Translations under genes and position numbers: made by a program
Shown: positions 4,609 through 10,332 of the stretch, piece by piece
Numbering within the stretch: position 1 is the first letter of the stretch
Layout of the letters: each line of letters opens with the position of its first letter
The notes under the pieces: model-generated
The model's input: only the letters and a program-made list of their open reading frames with translations
Told to the model about the DNA's origin: nothing
Database searches by the model: none
From: Bacillota bacterium
GTDB lineage: Bacteria > Bacillota > Clostridia > Tissierellales > Peptoniphilaceae
NCBI GenBank assembly: GCA_023393815.1
Contig: JAEXBU010000071.1
Location: 1 to 10,332 of the forward strand
Direction of reading: 5' to 3'
Length of the DNA stretch: 10,332 bases

Positions 4609-4637
4609 ATTATAGCACGAGATCAAGGGGATGTAAA
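4609..4637 (-). promoter_or_regulatory. Promoter of tRNA-Leu(CAG)
   Basis: On the minus strand TTTACA (4632-4637) lies 17 bp before TATAAT (4609-4614), with TGC before the -10 (extended -10). The -10 is 12 bp upstream of the tRNA 5' end. Confidence 0.85.
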
Positions 4638-4661
4638 CAAGGAATCCTCCGACGACAGCAT

Positions 4662-4718
4662 AAAAAAATACGACCGACAAGAACGCTCAAAACTTATAAG
4701 CCTCTTCGCCGATCGTAT
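4662..4718 (-). terminator. Terminator after tRNA-Leu(GAG)
   Basis: On the minus strand ATACGATCGGCGA (4706-4718) pairs with TTGTCGGTCGTAT (4668-4680), 13 bp including three G-U pairs, and is followed by a T-run (plus-strand A-run 4662-4668). The loop is long (25 nt). A second stem, GTTTATGT/ACATAAAC (4769-4776 with 4738-4745), lies between the tRNA and this terminator. Confidence 0.65.
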
Positions 4719-4791
4719 TGAAGTGGATACACCCCGCGTTTATGTGACATTTAACGTCTCCGCTAATGACATAAACCGTGAGTGTTTGCAT
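4687..4791 (-). other. 34-codon open frame in the tRNA-Leu(GAG) trailer
   Basis: An ATG whose A is the last base of the encoded tRNA CCA opens a 34-codon frame with protein-like composition (VYVISGDVKCHINAGC, ending EEAYKF). It has no ribosome binding site and its 3' part forms one arm of the terminator. It may be chance or the remnant of a former gene; I do not call it a gene. Confidence 0.2.
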
Positions 4792-4877
4792 GGTGCGGAG
4801 AAAGGGACTTGAACCCTCACGTGATGACTCACACATGCCCCTCAAACATGCCTGTCTGCCGATTCCAGCATCTCCGC
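4791..4877 (-). tRNA. tRNA-Leu (anticodon GAG)
   Basis: An 87-nt class II tRNA with encoded CCA (4791-4793). The acceptor stem GCGGAGA/TCTCCGC is perfect over 7 bp. The anticodon stem (CATGT/GCATG, closing at a T-G wobble) holds loop TTGAGGG, giving anticodon GAG, which reads CUU and CUC. The variable arm and T-arm match tRNA-Leu(CAG) at 4510-4596; differences are in the acceptor stem, one D-loop base and the anticodon arm. The pair probably arose by duplication. Its own promoter lies at 4893-4921. Confidence 0.95.
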
Positions 4878-4892
4878 TCATCACAGGAATAG

Positions 4893-4921
4893 ATTATAAC
4901 ATAGGATTTTCTCTTTGTAAA
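4893..4921 (-). promoter_or_regulatory. Promoter of tRNA-Leu(GAG)
   Basis: On the minus strand TTTACA (4916-4921), a 17-bp spacer and TATAAT (4893-4898), preceded by TGT (extended -10). The design is the same as for the neighbouring tRNA gene. Confidence 0.85.
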
Positions 4922-4983
4922 TCTTTTTTTACAAGGCCTTCCTCTTCCTTTTCTGGAGGTCGATGGCAGAGGGATTTTCTCTC

Positions 4984-5014
4984 AAAAAAATCACGCCGAC
5001 CCCTTGTGTCGGCG
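4984..5014 (-). terminator. Terminator of the polA-coaE-lipoprotein operon
   Basis: On the minus strand CGCCGAC (5008-5014) pairs with GTCGGCG (4994-5000) around a 7-nt loop, followed by seven T (plus-strand A-run 4984-4990). It lies 5 bp after the lipoprotein stop codon. Confidence 0.88.
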
Positions 5015-5019
5015 CATAG

Positions 5020-6726
5020 TTACTTCTTTTGAATGGTCTTCTCTTGGCGGTTTTCTTTTATCGACACGTCGTCGATGCCTTTATAGACGAAGAAGGCGTC
5101 GGGACGCATCCGTCCCGCGACGCGAGGTCCGGTGACGAGTACATTTTGTTTAAAGACCATGGGAATGTAGGGTACGTCGTCGCGAAAGAGTTTATAGGCT
5201 TTGTCGATGTACGCCTTTCGGTCTTTTTCTCCTTGGGCGCGGGCCAGTTGTTTCAAACACTCGTCCATTTCGGGATTGCTGTAGCGGCTGATATTCATGC
5301 CGCCGATTCCGTCGGAAGAGAGAACCGAAGACAAATTGACTACAGCGGAAAAATCCATGCCCACGACGGCCATTTGATAGGCTCCTCCTTGCAGGGCGCG
5401 GGCGAAGTTGTCGGCGCTCTGTTTTTGTTTCGCCTCGTCTCCGCCTCTCTTTTGCCCTTCTGCACCGTCCCCAGCGGTAACGAGATGAGAGCGAATGCCA
5501 ATTTTTTTCAGATCCTCCGACACCAATTGAGCCTCGGTCTTCATTCGGTGGTTTTCTCCGTTTGTTAAAATGGCGAGATTTAAGGCTTCGCCATTTTTCC
5601 CCTCGCGAAATCCATCGCCATCCACATCTCTATAGCCCGCCTTGTCCAGGACATTCATCGCGCCGTCCACACTCATATAAGATTCTTCTTTTGTAAAGGT
5701 CCCGGCGGAAAGTTTCGGATTGATAAAGAAATTCGCCATGGTCCCTTGGGAAAGGTACAAGCTGTCGATCATGCGCTCTTTATTTATTGCCAAATCCAAG
5801 GCTCGGCGCAGATTGACGTCACTTAAATATGGATCTTGGGTGTTCATGCTCACCACTTCCACCCGCTGGGTTTCGTAGGGCTCCACCGTGCTCTTCTCAT
5901 CGCTTTTGTAGCGATCCCACGTGTAATCGTCCACGACAAACAAATCGATTTGCCCCGCGTCGTAAGCCTGTTGAATGGCGTTTTGATCCGGAAAAATCAA
6001 ACCGACGATGCCATCCACGTAGGGAAGATTGCCGTAATAATTCGGGTTTTTCTCTAAATAGATCTTTTTGTTCTTTTCCCATTTTTTCAGAAGAAACGGC
6101 CCGGAACCCACGACTTCGAAGTTTTCGCCGTCGAGCATGGCCTCTTCGCTATAAATATGGGCAGGCAAAATGGGGAAACTTAACAGTTCCAAGTAGTTTC
6201 CGTACGCCCGGTTAAATTCAAAATCAATGTTTCGATCGTCGAAGATTACCGCCTTGGCCACCGTATCTAAATTCGTGCCGACGCCGATGCCCGGCGTATG
6301 TCGAAAGATTTGTTGGTACGGCGACTCCGACGGCGCGTGTTTCACGGCGTTAAATGTGGCCGCCACATCTTTGGTCGTCACCGGCGTGCCGTCTTGCCAA
6401 AAAATACCGTTTCTCAATGTGACGCTCACGCGCCGGCCTTCGTCCGATGTTTCTACGTGCTCGGCAATGGACGGTACCAATCGGCCGCTTCCTTCGTACT
6501 CGAAGAGACGATCGAAGAGCAAATGACTTAGCTGAAAATAGGATCGATTCTGCGTTAGAAGGGGATTTAATGTGTCGAAATTTGTAAGAGGAACCGTCAG
6601 CGTCCCGCCCGAATCTGCGGCGCGGCGATCATCGCTCTCTTCCACCACTTTTTTCGATCCGCCCCATCCACAGGAGGTCAGCAAAAGCGCACAAAGCAGA
6701 AACAAAAGCCCCCTACATTTTTTCAC
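5020..6726 (-). CDS. Oligopeptide-type ABC transporter substrate-binding lipoprotein
   Basis: A 568-residue family 5 solute-binding protein (OppA/DppA type), anchored outside the membrane to capture peptides or similar ligands. Residues 1-19 are a lipoprotein signal: KK, a Leu-rich core and lipobox LTSC with Cys19 as the lipidated residue. The binding domain starts at about 41 (GTLTVPLTNFDTLNPL); the family signature VTLRNGIFWQDGTPVTTKDV lies at about 102-121 and KNPNYYGNLPYVDGI further on. The GTG at 6726 is preferred because GGAGGA lies 8 bases upstream and the signal peptide begins there; a longer frame from 6867 would run inside coaE. It overlaps coaE by 14 bp. No permease or ATPase gene is nearby, so its transporter partner is elsewhere or it acts alone. 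The ligand is unknown. Confidence 0.9.
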   Translation of the reverse strand: MKKCRGLLFLLCALLLTSCGWGGSKKVVEESDDRRAADSGGTLTVPLTNFDTLNPLLTQNRSYFQLSHLLFDRLFEYEGSGRLVPSIAEHVETSDEGRRVSVTLRNGIFWQDGTPVTTKDVAATFNAVKHAPSESPYQQIFRHTPGIGVGTNLDTVAKAVIFDDRNIDFEFNRAYGNYLELLSFPILPAHIYSEEAMLDGENFEVVGSGPFLLKKWEKNKKIYLEKNPNYYGNLPYVDGIVGLIFPDQNAIQQAYDAGQIDLFVVDDYTWDRYKSDEKSTVEPYETQRVEVVSMNTQDPYLSDVNLRRALDLAINKERMIDSLYLSQGTMANFFINPKLSAGTFTKEESYMSVDGAMNVLDKAGYRDVDGDGFREGKNGEALNLAILTNGENHRMKTEAQLVSEDLKKIGIRSHLVTAGDGAEGQKRGGDEAKQKQSADNFARALQGGAYQMAVVGMDFSAVVNLSSVLSSDGIGGMNISRYSNPEMDECLKQLARAQGEKDRKAYIDKAYKLFRDDVPYIPMVFKQNVLVTGPRVAGRMRPDAFFVYKGIDDVSIKENRQEKTIQKK

Positions 6727-7324
6727 TGCACCATTCCTCCAAGGCCTTGTCCACTTGCACGTAGAGATGCATAAGGTCGCCGGAATTGTCGAAGACCACA
6801 TCGGCACTTTTCTTTTTTTCAGAAAGGGGCATTTGAGAGGCAATTTTTTTTCTGGCGTAGGCCGCATCGATCCCGTCTCTTGCCATAAGCCGGGAAAGCT
6901 GCACCTCTTCTTCGGCGTCCACGAGCCACACGGCGTCGAAGTCCAATCCGTCGGCCTTCAATGCGTCTCGCTCTTCGAAGAGAAGGGGCACGTCGAAAAA
7001 TACGACGCCCTCCAATCCCTCCGATAGATCCAGCATGGTGCGGACGATGGCCGGGTGCATAAGCCCGTTGAGCCGACGCCGCGCCTTTTCATCCGTAAAG
7101 ACGCACTCCGCCATTTTTTCCCGGTTTAGCGTCCCATCTGCAAGGAGCATCGCCTCTCCAAACGTCTCGGCAATTTTTTTTACCATCTCCGAACCCGGAC
7201 GCACCAAATCCCGTGCAACGGCGTCGGCGTCAATAACCGGAAACCCGAGGCCGTACAAATAGGCGGTGAGGACGCTTTTCCCCGACGCAATGGAGCCTGT
7301 GATTCCGATCTTACTTTGTTTCAT
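6713..7324 (-). CDS. coaE: Dephospho-CoA kinase
   Basis: A 203-residue cytoplasmic kinase that phosphorylates the 3'-hydroxyl of dephospho-CoA with ATP, the last step of coenzyme A synthesis. The P-loop is complete at residues 10-17 (GSIASGKS) after KIGIT. The family motif VIDADAVARDLV (about 30-41) and the VFFDVPLLFE strand (about 108-117) are present. Length is typical. The ATG at 7324 overlaps the end of polA by 14 bp and the stop (TAG) overlaps the next gene by 14 bp, so the three genes are translationally linked. polA-coaE adjacency is common in Bacillota and Gram-negatives. Confidence 0.95.
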   Translation of the reverse strand: MKQSKIGITGSIASGKSVLTAYLYGLGFPVIDADAVARDLVRPGSEMVKKIAETFGEAMLLADGTLNREKMAECVFTDEKARRRLNGLMHPAIVRTMLDLSEGLEGVVFFDVPLLFEERDALKADGLDFDAVWLVDAEEEVQLSRLMARDGIDAAYARKKIASQMPLSEKKKSADVVFDNSGDLMHLYVQVDKALEEWCSEKM

Positions 7325-8027
7325 ACCAGTTTTCCCCCGTTTCCACTTCCACTTTTACAGGAATCGCAAGCGGTAGAGCCGATTCCATCGTTTCCACCAA
7401 AATGTTCTTCACCCGCTCGCTTACACTTTTATCCGCCTCGATAATCAACTCATCATGCACTTGCAGGAGTAATTTTGCGTCTAATTTTTCTTCCTTCAAC
7501 TTGCGGTACACGGCCACCATGGCCTTTTTCATCATATCTGCCGCCGTACCTTGAATGGGCATATTTAACGCCACCCGTTCGCCGAAGGAGCGCACGCTGA
7601 AATTTTTTGCGGCGAGTTCGGGAATGTAGCGCCGTCGATGAAAGAGCGTCTCCACATATCCCTGTGCTCTTCCCTCTTCCACAATGTCTTCCATAAATTG
7701 GTGCACGCCGCTGAACTTTTTCAGGTAATTGTCGATGTATTCTTTCGCTTCTTTTCTCGGAATATCCAAATCCTGAGACAGACCGTAGTCGCTAATCCCG
7801 TAGACTATGCCGAAATTTACCGCCTTCGCTCGCGAACGCATCAATTTCGTCACCTCCTCCGTCTCTACGTGAAACACTTGCGACGCCGTGGTGGTATGAA
7901 TGTCCGCGTCTTCTCTAAAGGCTTTCTGCATGACGGGGTCCCCGGATATGTGGGCCAAAATACGCAGCTCGATTTGCGAATAGTCCGCGTCTACAAACTC
8001 CGCGCCCTTTTTCGGCAAAAAGGCCAT
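7311..8027 (-). CDS. polA: DNA polymerase I, C-terminal polymerase fragment (after in-frame TAG)
   Basis: The 238 residues of the palm and fingers of DNA polymerase I that follow the in-frame TAG at 8052-8054. All three catalytic motifs are present: motif A DADYSQIELR with Asp15, motif B KAVNFGIVYG with Lys68 and Tyr76, and motif C LLQVHDELIIEAD. The thumb and the TGR segment lie in the preceding fragment, so this piece alone should not work as a normal polymerase. Eight sense codons (TDVGREIR) separate the TAG from the ATG at 8027 in the same frame. GGGAG six bases before this ATG could allow reinitiation. Joined with the first fragment and the amber codon, the protein would be 878 residues, a normal polA length. 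Confidence 0.85.
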   Translation of the reverse strand: MAFLPKKGAEFVDADYSQIELRILAHISGDPVMQKAFREDADIHTTTASQVFHVETEEVTKLMRSRAKAVNFGIVYGISDYGLSQDLDIPRKEAKEYIDNYLKKFSGVHQFMEDIVEEGRAQGYVETLFHRRRYIPELAAKNFSVRSFGERVALNMPIQGTAADMMKKAMVAVYRKLKEEKLDAKLLLQVHDELIIEADKSVSERVKNILVETMESALPLAIPVKVEVETGENWYETK

Positions 8028-8051
8028 TCGAATCTCCCGTCCTACATCGGT

Positions 8052-8054
8052 CTA
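8052..8054 (-). other. In-frame amber codon interrupting polA
   Basis: TAG replaces one codon between ATA (Ile631) and ACC (Thr), with the reading frame unchanged on both sides. In E. coli Pol I the residue after NIPV is Arg682, involved in dNTP handling; homologs carry Arg or Lys here. AAG to TAG would need a single change. TAG is the normal stop of coaE, the repressor gene and the right-edge gene in this window, so general recoding is unlikely. Confidence 0.9.
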
Positions 8055-9947
8055 TATGGGAATATTTTGAAGATTGGGGTTGGTCGAGGAAATTCTTCCC
8101 GTGGCCGTAATGGTTTGCTGAAATTGCGAATGAATTTTCCCGTCCGGAGCGATTTCCGCCTTCAATCCTTCCACATAGGTCGATTGAATTTTTGTCAGTT
8201 GACGGTATTTCAGTATTTTATCGACGATCGCATGTTCCGTGCGGATTTTTTCCAGCACATCCTGCCCGGTGCTGAATCCGGACTTCGTCTTTTTTATAGG
8301 CGAAAGGCCCAGTTCCTCAAACAACACTTCCGCCAATTGCTTCGTGCTGTTTATATTAAATTTCCTGCCGGCATCTTTGTAAATCGCCTCTTCCAGCCCC
8401 TGAATCTCTTCGGCCAGAGATGTACCGATCCCTTCGAGAACGTCCACATCCACACAAATGCCCTCGTGTTCCATCGACGCCAAAGTTTCTACAAGGGGCA
8501 TCTCTATGGAAGAGAAAAGCGTCCACATATTTAAGTCCTTGAGCTTTTTTTCCTGCGCCTTCATCACATTCGGCAAATAGCGGTGCAGGCGGGATAAATA
8601 ACCGATTACATCGTCCTCCGCCTCCACAGGCGACTTTTTTTTCTTGCCTTTCCCCAAAAAATCCTCCGGCGATGTCACCGACTGATTTTCATACAAACCG
8701 ATTAAATGGGACGCTTCGTAATTGGATTTTGTGGGATCCAACAAATATTCGGCAATCGCTCCGTCAAAGGCGACGCCTCGAGGGGCAATGCCCCAGTGAA
8801 AGGCATAGAGATATAGCAGCTTTAAATCGCATCCGACGATGGCCACGGATGCATCTTCCAGTATCCCTTTGAGGCGCAAAAAATCTTCTTTTTTCGGCAT
8901 TTTCACAATATAGCCGCCTTCTTTCGTCGACAAACTCATATAAGCCACTCTGCCGCCGGAATAAGGCCGTCCTTCGGCAACAATGTGAACCATCAGCTGC
9001 TTCGCACCGGAGATCCCTTCGACCGCTTCTTCCATGGAAACTAGGGGCAGGTCTTCCACCTTCACATCCTCTTCCGCCTCTTCCCCCGGAAGGCGCTTTA
9101 AAAGCGTAAAAAATTCATACTCTCGGTAGAGGGCGCGAAGTGCCTCCAAGTCGTACGCTTTGCGCTTTACATCCTCTACAGAAAAATCCACGGGAATGGA
9201 TGTGATAATCGTGCCCAGCTTCTTGCTCAAAAAGGCCTGTTGCTTAAAGTTTTCCAAATTTTCCTTTCGCTTCTTTCCGCTGACGGCGTCGATGTTGTCG
9301 TAGACGCCCTCCAGAGAATGGAACTTTTGAATCAATTGTATCCCGGTCTTTTCACCGATGCCGGGTACGCCGGGAATATTGTCGCTCGTATCGCCCATAA
9401 GACCCTTCAAGTCGATAAGCTGCTTTGGCGTCATACCGTATTCTTTTTCAATGCGATCAACGTCATAGACTTCCAAATTCGTAATGCCTTTTTTCGTCAT
9501 TAGGACAAAAATACCATCTTCGATCAACTGAAAGTAATCTCTATCTCCCGTAAGCAAGAACACTTTCTTTCCTTCCCTACGGCCCATTTTCGCCACGGTG
9601 CCGGCCAAGTCGTCGGCTTCATACTCGGGAGAATCTACGGTTTTTACCCCCATGGTCTTTAGTATCTTCATCAGATACGGCCATTGCTCATCCAACTCCG
9701 AAGGCGTTTTTTGCCGCGTTCCCTTGTACTCCGCGTAAAGATCGTGGCGGAAAGTGCGCCCCTTTTGATCAAAACATACGAGCAAGTAGCCCGGATCGAT
9801 GCGTTCCACGGCATTTTCCATCATGGACACGAAGCCGTACACGGCATTGGTATAAAGGCCCCGCTTCGTCTTCAATAAAGGCAGGGCGTAAAAAGCCCTG
9901 AAAAACAAACTACTTCCATCTATAATTAACATTGTTTCGTTATTCAT
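8052..9947 (-). CDS. polA: DNA polymerase I, N-terminal part ending at an in-frame TAG
   Basis: The first 631 residues of DNA polymerase I, which removes RNA primers and fills gaps in replication and repair. The 5' nuclease domain (1 to about 290) has its acidic metal-binding set (Asp10, Asp60, Glu110, Asp112, Asp113, Asp135, Asp137, Asp186, Asp189) and the helix-hairpin-helix GVPGIGEKTG. The 3'-5' exonuclease region (about 300-460) is degenerate, lacking the DxE motif, as in many Bacillota. The polymerase thumb follows and the frame ends just after TATGRISSTNPNLQNIPI, before motif A. The start at 9947 has AGGAGGA just upstream. It is the first gene of the operon with coaE. If the stop is real, the cell keeps 5' nuclease activity but probably loses polymerization. 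A sequencing error is the simplest alternative. Confidence 0.92.
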   Translation of the reverse strand: MNNETMLIIDGSSLFFRAFYALPLLKTKRGLYTNAVYGFVSMMENAVERIDPGYLLVCFDQKGRTFRHDLYAEYKGTRQKTPSELDEQWPYLMKILKTMGVKTVDSPEYEADDLAGTVAKMGRREGKKVFLLTGDRDYFQLIEDGIFVLMTKKGITNLEVYDVDRIEKEYGMTPKQLIDLKGLMGDTSDNIPGVPGIGEKTGIQLIQKFHSLEGVYDNIDAVSGKKRKENLENFKQQAFLSKKLGTIITSIPVDFSVEDVKRKAYDLEALRALYREYEFFTLLKRLPGEEAEEDVKVEDLPLVSMEEAVEGISGAKQLMVHIVAEGRPYSGGRVAYMSLSTKEGGYIVKMPKKEDFLRLKGILEDASVAIVGCDLKLLYLYAFHWGIAPRGVAFDGAIAEYLLDPTKSNYEASHLIGLYENQSVTSPEDFLGKGKKKKSPVEAEDDVIGYLSRLHRYLPNVMKAQEKKLKDLNMWTLFSSIEMPLVETLASMEHEGICVDVDVLEGIGTSLAEEIQGLEEAIYKDAGRKFNINSTKQLAEVLFEELGLSPIKKTKSGFSTGQDVLEKIRTEHAIVDKILKYRQLTKIQSTYVEGLKAEIAPDGKIHSQFQQTITATGRISSTNPNLQNIPI

Positions 9948-9950
9948 GGG

Positions 9951-9970
9951 TCCTCCTTGCTTTTATTATA
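9951..9970 (-). promoter_or_regulatory. polA promoter -10 and ribosome binding site
   Basis: On the minus strand TATAAT (9965-9970) is followed closely by AGGAGGA (9951-9957) and the ATG at 9947. The leader would be only about 15 nt. No good -35 is visible (GGCTTT at 17-bp spacing). Confidence 0.6.
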
Positions 9971-10057
9971 CACGAGATAAGAATGAAAAAGCCTCCCCTT
10001 GTTTATGGCTGAAATAAAAAACAGTCGATGTGCACATTCTCCTCTTTTCTTCCACAC

Positions 10058-10084
10058 AAAAAGCACGCAGAAATCCTACGTGCT
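10058..10084 (-). terminator. Minus-strand terminator upstream of polA
   Basis: On the minus strand AGCACGTAG (10076-10084) pairs with CTGCGTGCT (10062-10070) around a 5-nt loop, with one G-U pair, and ends in five T. It separates the upstream minus-strand transcript from polA. Confidence 0.8.
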
Positions 10085-10230
10085 AGAATCGCCCTGTCTC
10101 CCATAAAGAAGACGGTTCTTTTGGCGATGACAAGTCTTATCTCCCCGGCGATGGGTCATAGCCTTTTTCACGAGTGCTAAGGGGTAGCTTCTCTTATCTG
10201 TGGTCTATAATTTTTTAAGAAGCCTGTCAA
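10085..10230 (-). other. Non-coding stretch, possible structured RNA
   Basis: Between the right-edge gene's stop and the terminator, the minus strand has a TTGACA (10225-10230) 15 bp before TATAGA (10204-10209). About 120 nt with several local pairings follow: AAAGAA/TTCTTT, two ATCGCC copies that could each pair with a downstream GGCGAT, and CCTT/AAGG. It matches no riboswitch, 6S, SRP or tmRNA core I can recall. A 28-codon frame starting at a GTG lies in it but has poor start signals. It may be a small RNA or just a 3' untranslated region. Confidence 0.3.
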
Positions 10231-10241
10231 CAAGGATACGG

Positions 10242-10332
10242 CTATGGCGAAGATTCCTCCAATATTTCGATCGACTGAATTTCATTGTCGCTGAAGAAAA
10301 TATAATTCTTCCCGTGGTAGAGGTCTATGGAG
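10242..10332 (-). CDS. C-terminal end of an unidentified protein (partial)
   Basis: The minus strand has an open frame from the right edge to a TAG at 10242-10244, 29 residues with protein-like composition, for example LYHGKNYIFFSDNEIQSIEI and then LEESSP. The alternating hydrophobic pattern suggests a beta strand followed by a short acidic tail. Too little is present to name it. It lies upstream of polA on the same strand but is separated from it by a terminator, so it is probably a different transcript. Confidence 0.6.
   Translation of the reverse strand, partial: SIDLYHGKNYIFFSDNEIQSIEILEESSP

Noticed and set aside
6727..6867. Longer N-terminus of the substrate-binding lipoprotein starting at 6867
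   Set aside because: It would place about 47 residues inside coaE and bury the lipoprotein signal. The GTG at 6726 has a good binding site and puts the lipobox at residues 16-19.
8052..8054. Amber codon in polA as sign of a recoded genetic code or pyrrolysine
   Set aside because: TAG is the natural stop of coaE, of the repressor gene and of the right-edge gene, and the neighbouring tRNAs are not suppressors. A local mutation or error is simpler.
5029..9878. Plus-strand reading frames of 60-300 codons opposite the polA operon
   Set aside because: They are antisense shadows of clearly conserved minus-strand genes and lack good start signals.
1..10332. CRISPR array or insertion sequence
   Set aside because: No regularly spaced repeats and no transposase with terminal inverted repeats were seen.

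Overview
The window looks like Bacillota DNA, probably an anaerobic Clostridia/Tissierellia-type lineage. This rests on consensus promoters, strong AGGAGG ribosome binding sites, a polA-coaE chromosomal operon and two class II tRNA-Leu genes. The exact genus cannot be named from the sequence alone.

Region 1 (1 to about 4510) is the end of an integrated mobile element, most likely a prophage or a small integrative element, sitting against the 3' end of a tRNA-Leu(CAG) gene. From the tRNA inward it carries a tyrosine integrase, a dense non-coding stretch, a MazF/PemK-fold protein with no antitoxin gene beside it, and a second non-coding stretch. A LexA/CI-type repressor follows, then a leftward early operon of two small Cro-like proteins and two small unknown proteins. 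The repressor and Cro promoters face each other across GTTGA-N6-TCAAY operator-like dyads, as in a lysogeny switch. A rightward gene (566-817) with its own promoter and terminator lies inside the leftward operon like a phage 'moron'.

The two non-coding stretches flank the MazF-like gene. Each has a strong promoter and ends in an intrinsic terminator, so each probably makes a small structured RNA (about 84 and 104 nt). The first RNA, its terminator and then the toxin-like gene are laid out as in type III (RNA antitoxin) toxin-antitoxin loci. This is the best candidate for an undescribed system here, but it remains inference.

Region 2 (4510-4877) holds two minus-strand tRNA-Leu genes (CAG and GAG anticodons), each with its own TTTACA-N17-TATAAT promoter and each followed by an intrinsic terminator.

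Region 3 (4984-9970) is a minus-strand chromosomal operon: polA, then coaE (dephospho-CoA kinase), then an oligopeptide-type ABC substrate-binding lipoprotein, ending in a terminator. Both junctions are 14-bp overlaps. polA is interrupted by one in-frame TAG codon exactly after the NLQNIPI motif, with the frame intact on both sides. The gene is therefore a nonsense-broken or split polymerase, or the base is a sequencing error.

Region 4 (9971-10332) holds the polA promoter, a minus-strand terminator, an unexplained structured stretch and the last 29 codons of an unidentified minus-strand gene.
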